NCBI GenBank assembly: GCA_034430555.1
Contig: DAOUEM010000401.1
Span: 1 to 6,976, forward strand
Reading direction: 5' to 3'
DNA length: 6,976 nt
Origin: DAOTXK01 sp034430555
GTDB taxonomy: Bacteria > Chloroflexota > Anaerolineae > Aggregatilineales > Ch27
The translations under genes and the position numbers were made by a program. The notes under the pieces are model-generated. The model saw only the letters and a program-made list of their open reading frames with translations, was not told the origin of the DNA and made no database searches. Shown here piece by piece: positions 1-6,271 of the stretch. Positions within the stretch are counted from its first letter, which is position 1. Every line of letters begins with the position of its first letter.

Positions 1-640
1 GTTGCCCGTAAACATCCAGCACCGCGGAATGGGCCACCAGGAGTTCATAAAGCTCGCGCTGCTCGTCATTCAAGGGATGCTGTAAAAAACGGCGCACGAC
101 ATCCAGGTCAACCTCCCTGGTTAGGAGCCAGGCCGCCGCCGCAATATCACGCGCGGTAGTAGTGCCATACAGCATCGAACCGGTATCTTCATAGATGCCC
201 AGCGCCAGCAGCGTGGCTTCCACCGGCGACACATCCAGGCCAGCTTCGCGGATTTGTTCCACCAACAGGGTGGTCGTCGCCCCGAGCGGCTCACCCCAAA
301 AGGTATGGTGCTCAGGCAGCGGCTCCTGAAGCGGGTGATGGTCGATGATGTGGGCGGGCGTCTGCGGACGCATCCCCTTCACCGTGAGTACGCTCTGGGT
401 ATCGACTACCGTCACCGCTTCGACCGGCTCACGGGGAAGATCGCGGACGCTAATATGAGGCAGAGCACTGCGGTACAGCGTCATAAAATCGCGTACGTTG
501 TAATTGATACGCCGAGGCAGCACGGGAATCGCCGTCGGATCCAGCTTAAAAGCGGCCAACTGCGACGCCACCGCATCAAAATCAGCGTTTTCGTGAGTCA
601 AGATCAGTTTCACGGCGTTTATTCTGCTTTCCGGCTTCAT
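1..640 (-). CDS. DHH-family phosphoesterase N-terminus, probably of a DHH-CBS tRNA nucleotidyltransferase (partial)
   Basis: The 213 visible residues form a DHH phosphoesterase domain; the C-terminus lies beyond the window. Metal-site motifs seen in order: H16-x3-D20-x-D22 in LILTHENADFDAVAS, D80 in VVDTQ, D100-H101-H102 in IIDHHP, and D152 in GIYEDTGS followed by YGTTTARD. The early PVLPRRINYNVRDF stretch and the EDTGSMLYGTTT form resemble the DHH domain found in front of CBS and poly(A)-polymerase-like domains in A-adding tRNA nucleotidyltransferases. They fit less well with NrnA oligoribonucleases or family II pyrophosphatases. Those downstream domains are not visible, so the tRNA 3'-end role is inference. 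The protein should be cytoplasmic. The ATG at 640-638 overlaps the TGA of the upstream lipoprotein gene (ATGA), suggesting translational coupling; no good Shine-Dalgarno is seen. A GTG at codon 10, just before the first beta strand, is an alternative start. The DHH family is certain; the subfamily is likely. Confidence 0.88.
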   Translation of the reverse strand, partial: MKPESRINAVKLILTHENADFDAVASQLAAFKLDPTAIPVLPRRINYNVRDFMTLYRSALPHISVRDLPREPVEAVTVVDTQSVLTVKGMRPQTPAHIIDHHPLQEPLPEHHTFWGEPLGATTTLLVEQIREAGLDVSPVEATLLALGIYEDTGSMLYGTTTARDIAAAAWLLTREVDLDVVRRFLQHPLNDEQRELYELLVAHSAVLDVYGQ

Positions 641-2028
641 GGCGCTGTCGTCTGGGCCGTGATGCGCGGCCAACCACCGGCCGTTTCCGCCAACCCTGCC
701 AACCCATCCCGGTATACCAGCGATCGGGCCGCTGACGGCAGCAGCACACCAAAACGATCGCTGCTTCCCTCAGGTAGTGTATCGGCATCCCAGCCGGCCA
801 ACAACAACCAGTAGCGCCCGGCCCAATCACGCTGCCAGGAGACGGCAAACGCAGCGGGTGGTTCTTGCCAGCCGCCGGTGATGCTACTGTTTAATCCGGC
901 CAACAACTCCGACTCCGCGCTTGATTCCAGCAGGATATTTACATTCAATTCACTGAAACACGCCGCCAGTACCTCCATCCCAGACGATACCACGGCATCG
1001 GCTGCCAACAGATCAAAGCCATCCGGATAGCCGGCACTGGCCAGCAGCTCCAGCGCACGGACCCGATCGTCCGTAGTCGCGCCCAGCGCCAGGCGAACCT
1101 GCGAACGGTCAAACGGGGGGACGCGGCGGTTGAAAAGCAGCCAGCTTTCCGGCACGGGAAGCTCTTGGCGCTGGTAGCCGGATGGTAGTTCATCTAGCCC
1201 AAATCCTTCAGCGGCGACCAGGTCAACAGCGTCACGCTCCAGCAGGGCCATGAGCGACGCGGCGGCTTCATCACCCGGACCGAAGACAATCACCTGCACA
1301 CCCGCCAGCAGCGGCGCTCCCCCGTGATAGCCCGGAAAAGCCGCGAAGGACAGGCCGTCATCATCAGGTTCGACCAGACGAAACGGCCCGGTGCCAATAG
1401 TCTGGCCGTGCGTGATCACCAGTGCGCGATCGGCCAGCAGGTCTGGCAGCGCCGGATACGGAGCCAGCAGGTCAATGGTCAGTGCTGCACCTTCACCAGA
1501 GATACCGGCAACCACCTGACGGAAAACCAGCGCCGCCAGCGGCCAGGAGACTCCATCCGCCGGGCCAGCACGAACGGCTTCCAACGACGCGGCAGCCGCC
1601 GGGTAATCCAAAGGCGCGCCGTCATGGAAAAATACACCTTCTCGCAGCAGGATAGTCCACCGCAAACCATCCGCGCTGACGGTGGGCAGCCCGGCGGCAA
1701 GCAGCGGTCGCAACATGCCACCAGTCTCGTAAACCAGCAGCGGCTCGTAGATCAAGGCCTGAACCTGTTCCGTACCGGCATCGAAGACGGCCAACGGATC
1801 AAACCCGGAAAAACCGGCAATCGCCATTCTGAGCGTAAGCGGCGCGTCGACCGGAGAGGCAACCAGCGGCAGCGTGGGTTGTGCGGTGCGGGTTGCCTCA
1901 TCGGGGCTGAGAAAAACCGGCGTAGGCGGCTGGCCACAAGCCGCCAGCAGACTCAACGCCAACCCTGCTGCCAGAACCCGTTTCGTTTGTTTGCGGACTG
2001 CCGCTGGGCGCACGTCCTGATTCTCCAT
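637..2028 (-). CDS. Family 5 ABC-transporter-type solute-binding lipoprotein, shortened
   Basis: This 463-residue protein has a lipoprotein signal: basic n-region (RKQTKR), hydrophobic core and lipobox L28-A-A-C31. It should be anchored outside the cytoplasmic membrane. Family 5 (DppA/OppA-like) landmarks follow: IYEPLLVYE (93-101), a WTILLREGVFFHDGAPL stretch (124-140), IGTGPFRLVE (211-220), GYHGG (233-237), FNRRVPPFDRSQVRLAL (299-315) and AGYPDGF (332-338). The segment normally separating the last two landmarks is nearly absent, and the protein is shorter than the 500-600 residues usual for the family. No permease or ATPase gene is in the window, so the ligand and partner are unknown. An in-frame ATG at 2085 would start inside the preceding gene's terminator, so I reject it. 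ATG 2028 has AGG directly next to it; GTG 2013, nine bases after a GGAG, is a real alternative that keeps the signal peptide. The TGA overlaps the next gene's ATG. Confidence 0.88.
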   Translation of the reverse strand: MENQDVRPAAVRKQTKRVLAAGLALSLLAACGQPPTPVFLSPDEATRTAQPTLPLVASPVDAPLTLRMAIAGFSGFDPLAVFDAGTEQVQALIYEPLLVYETGGMLRPLLAAGLPTVSADGLRWTILLREGVFFHDGAPLDYPAAAASLEAVRAGPADGVSWPLAALVFRQVVAGISGEGAALTIDLLAPYPALPDLLADRALVITHGQTIGTGPFRLVEPDDDGLSFAAFPGYHGGAPLLAGVQVIVFGPGDEAAASLMALLERDAVDLVAAEGFGLDELPSGYQRQELPVPESWLLFNRRVPPFDRSQVRLALGATTDDRVRALELLASAGYPDGFDLLAADAVVSSGMEVLAACFSELNVNILLESSAESELLAGLNSSITGGWQEPPAAFAVSWQRDWAGRYWLLLAGWDADTLPEGSSDRFGVLLPSAARSLVYRDGLAGLAETAGGWPRITAQTTAP

Positions 2029-2044
2029 CCTGAACGATAACTTG

Positions 2045-2068
2045 AAACAAAAAGCCCCCGCCTGGGGC
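2045..2068 (-). terminator. Intrinsic terminator after the small membrane protein gene
   Basis: On the minus strand, GCCCC (2068-2064), a five-base loop and GGGGC (2058-2054) form a perfect stem, followed by CTTTTTGTTT (down to 2045). It lies about 40 bases after the TAA at 2110-2108. A second GCCCC at 2083-2079 could pair with the same GGGGC arm, giving an alternative longer-looped hairpin. No T-tract follows on the plus strand, so it acts only in the direction of the minus-strand genes. It separates the kinase/membrane-protein unit from the lipoprotein gene, although read-through cannot be excluded. Confidence 0.75.
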
Positions 2069-2107
2069 AACCCGGACAGGGGCATCAGGAAAAGCCCGCG
2101 CTACCCG

Positions 2108-2485
2108 TTATTCAGGCATGATCCAGGGTTGCGTCAGCAGCGGGACACGGCTCGCGGCCCCGGCGGAAAAAAAAGTGACGATACCGTAGATGAAAGCAGC
2201 CGTCCGATCATCACGCCCCCGCAGCAGCGCAAACGTTCCCGGCAGTACAATGACAAAATATATCGCGTAAAGATAGTATACGCCGCGTTTCGCCTGGATG
2301 CCCATGGCCGCCATAAGCAGCGAGAGCAGAAAAATGATGGCGGCCAGCAGCGTATTGGTGACCAGCGCGCCCCAGAATTGGCCACCAAGCGGCTGCCTCC
2401 TGCCCCCCTGGAAGGCGCTCCAGAATCCCAACGCAAACAAAAACAAGATGTAGGCGTTATTGAGAATCTCGTGAATTTGAGGCAT
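2108..2485 (-). CDS. Small four-helix membrane protein of unknown function
   Basis: I do not recognise a family. The 125-residue product is strongly hydrophobic, with four likely transmembrane segments at about residues 8-25, 40-62, 69-88 and 95-111. They are separated by short charged or polar loops (GGRRQP at 27-32, QAKRG at 64-68, RGRDDR at 89-94). The positively charged loops do not give a clear topology. There is no signal peptide, no cysteine and no obvious catalytic motif. It lies 52 bp downstream of the sensor kinase stop with no terminator between and is followed by a terminator, so it is probably the last gene of the kinase transcript. A role tied to the kinase is only inference from position. 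I chose ATG 2485, with a weak GAGA upstream; a TTG at 2500 in the same frame would add five residues but has no Shine-Dalgarno. Confidence 0.75.
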   Translation of the reverse strand: MPQIHEILNNAYILFLFALGFWSAFQGGRRQPLGGQFWGALVTNTLLAAIIFLLSLLMAAMGIQAKRGVYYLYAIYFVIVLPGTFALLRGRDDRTAAFIYGIVTFFSAGAASRVPLLTQPWIMPE

Positions 2486-2537
2486 CGGGTCTCGTTTCAA
2501 GTATGATAAGATGGTACAGTAGGAATGCGATCCCCCC

Positions 2538-5500
2538 CTAAACGCCTGCCTTGGTCAGGCTGCCCGGGTCCACCAGGGCACCGGTACTGGCTCTTAACAC
2601 GGTGAAAATAAAGGTGCTGCCCTGGCCAGGCTCGCTTTCCACCCATATGCTGCCACCATGCTGGACAATGATCTCATGGACAATGGCCAGGCCGAGGCCG
2701 GTGCCGCCATACTGCCGGGTAGCGCTGCCATCGACCTGGAAGAAGCGCTGGAAGATTCGTGACTGGGCTTCGCGCGGAATACCCACGCCCTGATCGCTGA
2801 TGCTGACCTGCAAAGCGGTATCCTGTTCACGCACCACGATCTCAATCCTGCCGCCGACCGGGCTGAACTTGATGGCGTTTTCCAGCAGGTTTTCCACCGC
2901 CTCGGTCAGCTGCCTCTCTTCGGCCATGATCATGGGCAAACCGTCCGGTATCCGACCGGTGATGATAATCGACCGGTTGGCCGCTTCGGGTTCCCAGATT
3001 CGGATCGCCTGCTCAAGAATAGCCTCCAACCTTACCGGCTGCAACGCCATCTGCTGGCTCTGCAAGGCCTGCATGGCAATGATGTTTTTGGCCAGATCGG
3101 AGAGCTGCTGAGCGCGGTCGATAACAAATTCCAGCTTTTCGCGCTGCTTTTCATTCAGCGGGCCGAACGCGCCGCTGTGAATCAACTCTACATAACCGAG
3201 CACATGTAGCAGCGGAGTCTGTATTTCATGAGAGAGATTTTGCAGCAACTCGTCCTTTAGTTGATCGGCCTGTTTCAGATCGGCGTAGGCCTCCTCCAAG
3301 GCCTCGGCGCGCCGCTCCAGGCTCCGGTACAGGTGTGCGTTTTCCATGGCATTGCCCACGACATTGGCAATCCCCTGGCACAACGAGATTTGCTCCGTAT
3401 CAAAAACGCGCGACGGGTTCGAGTCGACAAGCTTGACCATCCCCTCCGGCGTGCCACGGATGATCAAAGGAGCCATGAGACAAACGCTGCCGCCGACACG
3501 GTTCAGAAACTTACGTTCCTCGACATCATCCTGTATATCATTGAGCGTGGAAACCTTGGGCTGCGCAATGGTCAGCACCCGCTGCATGGTGGTGTAGTTG
3601 GAGAGATTCTGGCGGACCCCGCCGTTCTCCGTCCAGAGGGCAAATCCGTATTCCCGCAGGCGGCACACTTCGTTATCCTCGGGTCGCCACTTTTCGATTG
3701 AGATCCACGTGACACCAGGAATAGTAAGCAACAGATCACACAAGTCGCTGAGTTGCGGCTCACTAGCCCACAGGTCCTCAATCATGTCCTGATTCAGGCC
3801 CTTCTGCCACGTCTGAGCGATATGATCCACGCGTACGGCATCGGCATCGGAAAACGTATGTCCGGCAAGGCTGCTGTAAAGCACCAGCAAGCCAACAATC
3901 TGCCGGTTAATCCACAAAGGGACGGCCAGCATGGCCTGCTGCCCTAGCGACTGTAACTCCTTACGTTCCGCGGCGTGACTGTGCCTGTCATGAACGTGTA
4001 CCAGTACCGGCAGCCCCGATGTCAGACAGGCCTGCCGCAGCGGCTGCTGTGCTAACTGGCTCACCGGGCCAATACCGGGCGGCCAATAGGCGTCGACCAC
4101 TTCAGCCAATGATTCGAGCGTGTTGGTCGCACGATCCCAGGCCAGAATCAGACAGCGCTCGACGCGCAGGGCATCCACCAGGCGCCGCGCAATCAATTCC
4201 AGGACGCTGCCGAAATCCAGGGTGGATGATACTGCAGCGCTGGCATCAAGCAGGGTACCCAGGTCGATCAACCGACGGCGTGTTTGTTCAAAGAGGCGGG
4301 CTTTTTCGATGGCGATGGCCGCGGTACCGGCGATGCTCTCCAACAGGTCGATGTCAACCTGGTCGAAAATGCTGCCCTTTTTGTTGATGACTTCCAGCAC
4401 GCCGATAACCGTATCAGACACGATCAGGGGCACGGCAATCAGGGACTGCGTTTTGATGCCTGACGATTGATCGATATCGCTGAAGAAGCGGTTATCCTTG
4501 GTCGTGTCCTGAACCAGCTGGCTCTTCGCTTCACGAGCCACCCACCCCGCGATTCCCTGGCCGATCGGCACGCGCAGCCCTTCGATTGACTGGGCCTCCG
4601 GGCCGACGGTCGCCACGAACTGTAGCTCCTGCGCATTATCGGGCGCCCGCAGCAAAACAGAAGCGGCTTCCGCGTTGACCATGTCCACAGCTGCATCCAG
4701 GATACGCGTGATCACTTCACGGGGTGACAATGATGACGTAATCGCTTCAGCCGTATGATTGAGCGCCTTCAACTGAAGACTCTGGCGTTCCAGGGCCTGC
4801 TCGCGCGATTTTTGCTCGGTCAGGTCGCTAAGCACCAGCACCTGCTGGAGGGCCTCCGGGTCGATATTGGCGAAGGATGAGCGAGACAGCAGCACGGGAA
4901 TCACGTGACCGGTCTTGGTATACAACCGCTGGTCAAACTTCATCGTGGCGCCAGGGCCGCGCAGCAGACTTTGCAGCAGGTCTTCCCGGTCATCCGGGTG
5001 AAAAAGCTTATCGATCCGCTGCTCGAGCACTTCGGCGGAGACGTAACCTGCCATTCGCAGCAGGCGGTTATTCACATACTCGATCTCTCCCAACTCACCG
5101 ATCACGACCAGACCGTCACCCATGGTATCGAGTACCATGTTGAGGAAGCCCTGCTCAACTTCCATCATTTCTTCTTGTTCGGCCAGGTCCAATGACAGGC
5201 GGGCGTAATCGATGGCGATAGAAGCCTGGCTGCCCAGCGACGTGACCAACTGCCAGCCGCGCGGTGAATCCAGGTTAGCATGGTCATTGGTGCCGAGCAC
5301 CAGCACCCCTACCGCCCGGTGGCTAACGGCCAACGGCACCAGATGCAAAAACCCAACGCCGATAGTGCTGAACGCCCTGTACAGTGCCGACGTGCCGACC
5401 TGACCGCGGATATCGGTCAGCGGCAGATCCAGCAACGCTCGCCGGGTCGATACGACATCCACCAGGGGATTGCCCGGCTCGCCCAGGACCAACTGGTATT

Positions 5501-6065
5501 CGGCTACATCATCAGCCAACTGCTGGAAAAACCGGGTCACGTTGTTCTCGCCAACAGCGGAAGCGGCAACCCGGCTCGCCAGCACATTCTCTTCGACATC
5601 GATCTCCAGCAGCCAGGCGAAATCGCAGGGCAGAGTCACCAGCGCGGAATGCACCAGTTCATCCAACAAACGGAACGCATTAGCCCGATGACGGCCTTTG
5701 GCCTGGATGATTGAGGCCGCTCGATCGCTGAGATCGGGCAGGTTGATCGGCTTGGTGATGTAGTCCGAAGCCCCGGCCAGCAACCCCTCGGCGCGCGCTT
5801 CGGTCGGATTGTTGGCAGACACCAGAATCACCGGGATGGTGTTCGTCGCCGGATTGGCCTGTAACTGCCGGCAGGCCTCGATGCCATCCATCACCGGCAT
5901 GTTGACATCCATCAGGATCAGGTCCGGGGATTCCTGGGCAGCAACCGATAACGCCAGCTGGCCATTATCGACCGCCACTGTATCGTAGCCGTCGCCCTGC
6001 AGCCAGGCCGTCAACATCTGCACAGTCTCTGCTGAATCGTCAACAATCAGGATTTTGGCACTCAT
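2538..6065 (-). CDS. Soluble hybrid sensor histidine kinase, REC-GAF-PAS-GAF-GAF-GAF-HisKA-HATPase
   Basis: This 1175-residue protein has no membrane segment or signal peptide, so it should sense cytoplasmic signals. Domains: receiver 1-120 (acidic pair D9/D10, phospho-acceptor D53 in MDVNMP, S83, K105-P106); a divergent GAF, about 130-290; PAS about 305-420 (NMVLDTMGDGLVV, then LFHPDDR); GAF about 435-592; GAF about 600-757; GAF about 772-912; a signalling helix about 913-940; HisKA with H946 in LSHEIQTPL; and HATPase with N-box N1059/N1063, G1 D1091-x-G-x-G, F-box FQRFF and G2 GGTGLGL (1120-1126). All key kinase residues are present, so it should autophosphorylate. The receiver is at the N-terminus, so it is probably controlled by another kinase or by its own histidine. 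No response regulator or DNA-binding partner is in the window. The start is fixed by the receiver beginning MSAKILIVDD; the Shine-Dalgarno is weak. The ligands of the GAF and PAS domains are unknown. Confidence 0.95.
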   Translation of the reverse strand: MSAKILIVDDSAETVQMLTAWLQGDGYDTVAVDNGQLALSVAAQESPDLILMDVNMPVMDGIEACRQLQANPATNTIPVILVSANNPTEARAEGLLAGASDYITKPINLPDLSDRAASIIQAKGRHRANAFRLLDELVHSALVTLPCDFAWLLEIDVEENVLASRVAASAVGENNVTRFFQQLADDVAEYQLVLGEPGNPLVDVVSTRRALLDLPLTDIRGQVGTSALYRAFSTIGVGFLHLVPLAVSHRAVGVLVLGTNDHANLDSPRGWQLVTSLGSQASIAIDYARLSLDLAEQEEMMEVEQGFLNMVLDTMGDGLVVIGELGEIEYVNNRLLRMAGYVSAEVLEQRIDKLFHPDDREDLLQSLLRGPGATMKFDQRLYTKTGHVIPVLLSRSSFANIDPEALQQVLVLSDLTEQKSREQALERQSLQLKALNHTAEAITSSLSPREVITRILDAAVDMVNAEAASVLLRAPDNAQELQFVATVGPEAQSIEGLRVPIGQGIAGWVAREAKSQLVQDTTKDNRFFSDIDQSSGIKTQSLIAVPLIVSDTVIGVLEVINKKGSIFDQVDIDLLESIAGTAAIAIEKARLFEQTRRRLIDLGTLLDASAAVSSTLDFGSVLELIARRLVDALRVERCLILAWDRATNTLESLAEVVDAYWPPGIGPVSQLAQQPLRQACLTSGLPVLVHVHDRHSHAAERKELQSLGQQAMLAVPLWINRQIVGLLVLYSSLAGHTFSDADAVRVDHIAQTWQKGLNQDMIEDLWASEPQLSDLCDLLLTIPGVTWISIEKWRPEDNEVCRLREYGFALWTENGGVRQNLSNYTTMQRVLTIAQPKVSTLNDIQDDVEERKFLNRVGGSVCLMAPLIIRGTPEGMVKLVDSNPSRVFDTEQISLCQGIANVVGNAMENAHLYRSLERRAEALEEAYADLKQADQLKDELLQNLSHEIQTPLLHVLGYVELIHSGAFGPLNEKQREKLEFVIDRAQQLSDLAKNIIAMQALQSQQMALQPVRLEAILEQAIRIWEPEAANRSIIITGRIPDGLPMIMAEERQLTEAVENLLENAIKFSPVGGRIEIVVREQDTALQVSISDQGVGIPREAQSRIFQRFFQVDGSATRQYGGTGLGLAIVHEIIVQHGGSIWVESEPGQGSTFIFTVLRASTGALVDPGSLTKAGV

Positions 6066-6098
6066 AGCGCTCGCTACAGCTACACAGATGGCCCAAGG

Positions 6099-6123
6099 AT
6101 GATAGGCCCTATTTTAGTGTCAA
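6099..6123 (-). promoter_or_regulatory. Possible promoter of the kinase unit
   Basis: A perfect TTGACA lies at 6123-6118 on the minus strand. The best -10-like hexamer after it, TATCAT at 6104-6099, is only 13 bases away, shorter than the usual 16-18. TAAAAT at 6116-6111 is a better -10 but has only a weak -35 match (TGGCAA) 17 bases upstream. The site is between the ubiA terminator and the kinase ATG, where a promoter is expected. The exact element is uncertain. Confidence 0.3.
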
Positions 6124-6144
6124 CGCATAGGCATTGCCAGCCTA
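6102..6144. promoter_or_regulatory. Cluster of short TAGGC inverted repeats in the kinase control region
   Basis: ATAGG-C-CCTAT (6102-6112) is a five-base inverted repeat. TAGGC (6128-6132) and GCCTA (6140-6144) form a second one with a seven-base spacer. ATAGGC at 6102 and 6127 is also a direct repeat spaced 25 bp. The first falls between the TTGACA box and the TATCAT hexamer, a place where an operator could act. The arms are short enough that chance is a serious alternative. Confidence 0.25.
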
Positions 6145-6184
6145 ATGAAAACCATCCTGAACCTGGATCGGGGAGCAGGCCAGC

Positions 6185-6218
6185 CAAAAGCGCCCTGCCC
6201 GGAGTTCAGGCAGGACGC
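6185..6218 (-). terminator. Intrinsic terminator after the ubiA-family gene
   Basis: On the minus strand, GCGTCCTGCC (6218-6209), a nine-base loop and GGCAGGGCGC (6199-6190) form a ten-pair stem with one G-T wobble. TTTT follows (6189-6186). It lies about 50 bases after the prenyltransferase stop. It has no T-tract on the plus strand. It insulates the kinase unit from ubiA transcription. Confidence 0.8.
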
Positions 6219-6271
6219 CAGTCAGTTGTTTAGCCGCGCCAACAAAACGCCAATGTCTGCCGCTAAAACGG

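Larger units (their letters stand above)
6066..6271. other. Intergenic region between ubiA-family gene and kinase gene
   Basis: This gap of 206 bp holds the ubiA terminator, then the putative kinase promoter and short inverted repeats. A small hairpin, GCCG-CTAAAA-CGGC (6259-6272), overlaps the last base of the prenyltransferase stop codon. No credible open reading frame, tRNA or riboswitch-like fold was seen in the remainder. Confidence 0.6.

Noticed and set aside
254..814. Plus-strand open frame of 186 codons
   Set aside because: It is antisense to the DHH domain and the end of the lipoprotein gene, both of which have strong family motifs. Its product is Arg/Gln-rich and resembles no family.
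880..1960. Recurrent CCAGCAG/CTGCTGG words in the lipoprotein gene, considered as repeats
   Set aside because: They are in-frame Leu-Leu-Ala codons in a Leu/Ala-rich protein, explained by codon use.
1324..2040. Plus-strand open frame of 238 codons
   Set aside because: It lies wholly opposite the solute-binding protein; its Arg/Gln-rich composition is what the reverse of Leu/Ala-rich coding DNA gives.
2042..2506. Plus-strand open frame of 154 codons covering the small membrane gene
   Set aside because: It starts with TTG in the terminator region and yields a charged Gln/Arg/Lys-rich product. The minus-strand frame has clear transmembrane segments and sensible spacing to the kinase.
2486..2537. 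Possible promoter for the small membrane gene (TATCAT at 2508-2503)
   Set aside because: No acceptable -35 hexamer lies 16-18 bases upstream, so I favour co-transcription with the kinase.
2530..2540. Run of seven G on the minus strand at the kinase stop codon, considered as a phase-variable tract or strong ribosome binding site
   Set aside because: The tract follows the stop codon, so slippage would not change the kinase, and no start codon lies at a suitable distance after it.
3261..3701. Plus-strand open frame of 146 codons inside the kinase
   Set aside because: It is opposite the fourth GAF domain, with no ribosome binding site or recognisable domain.
5280..5714. Plus-strand open frame of 144 codons inside the kinase
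   Set aside because: It is antisense to the first GAF domain and looks like a coding shadow.
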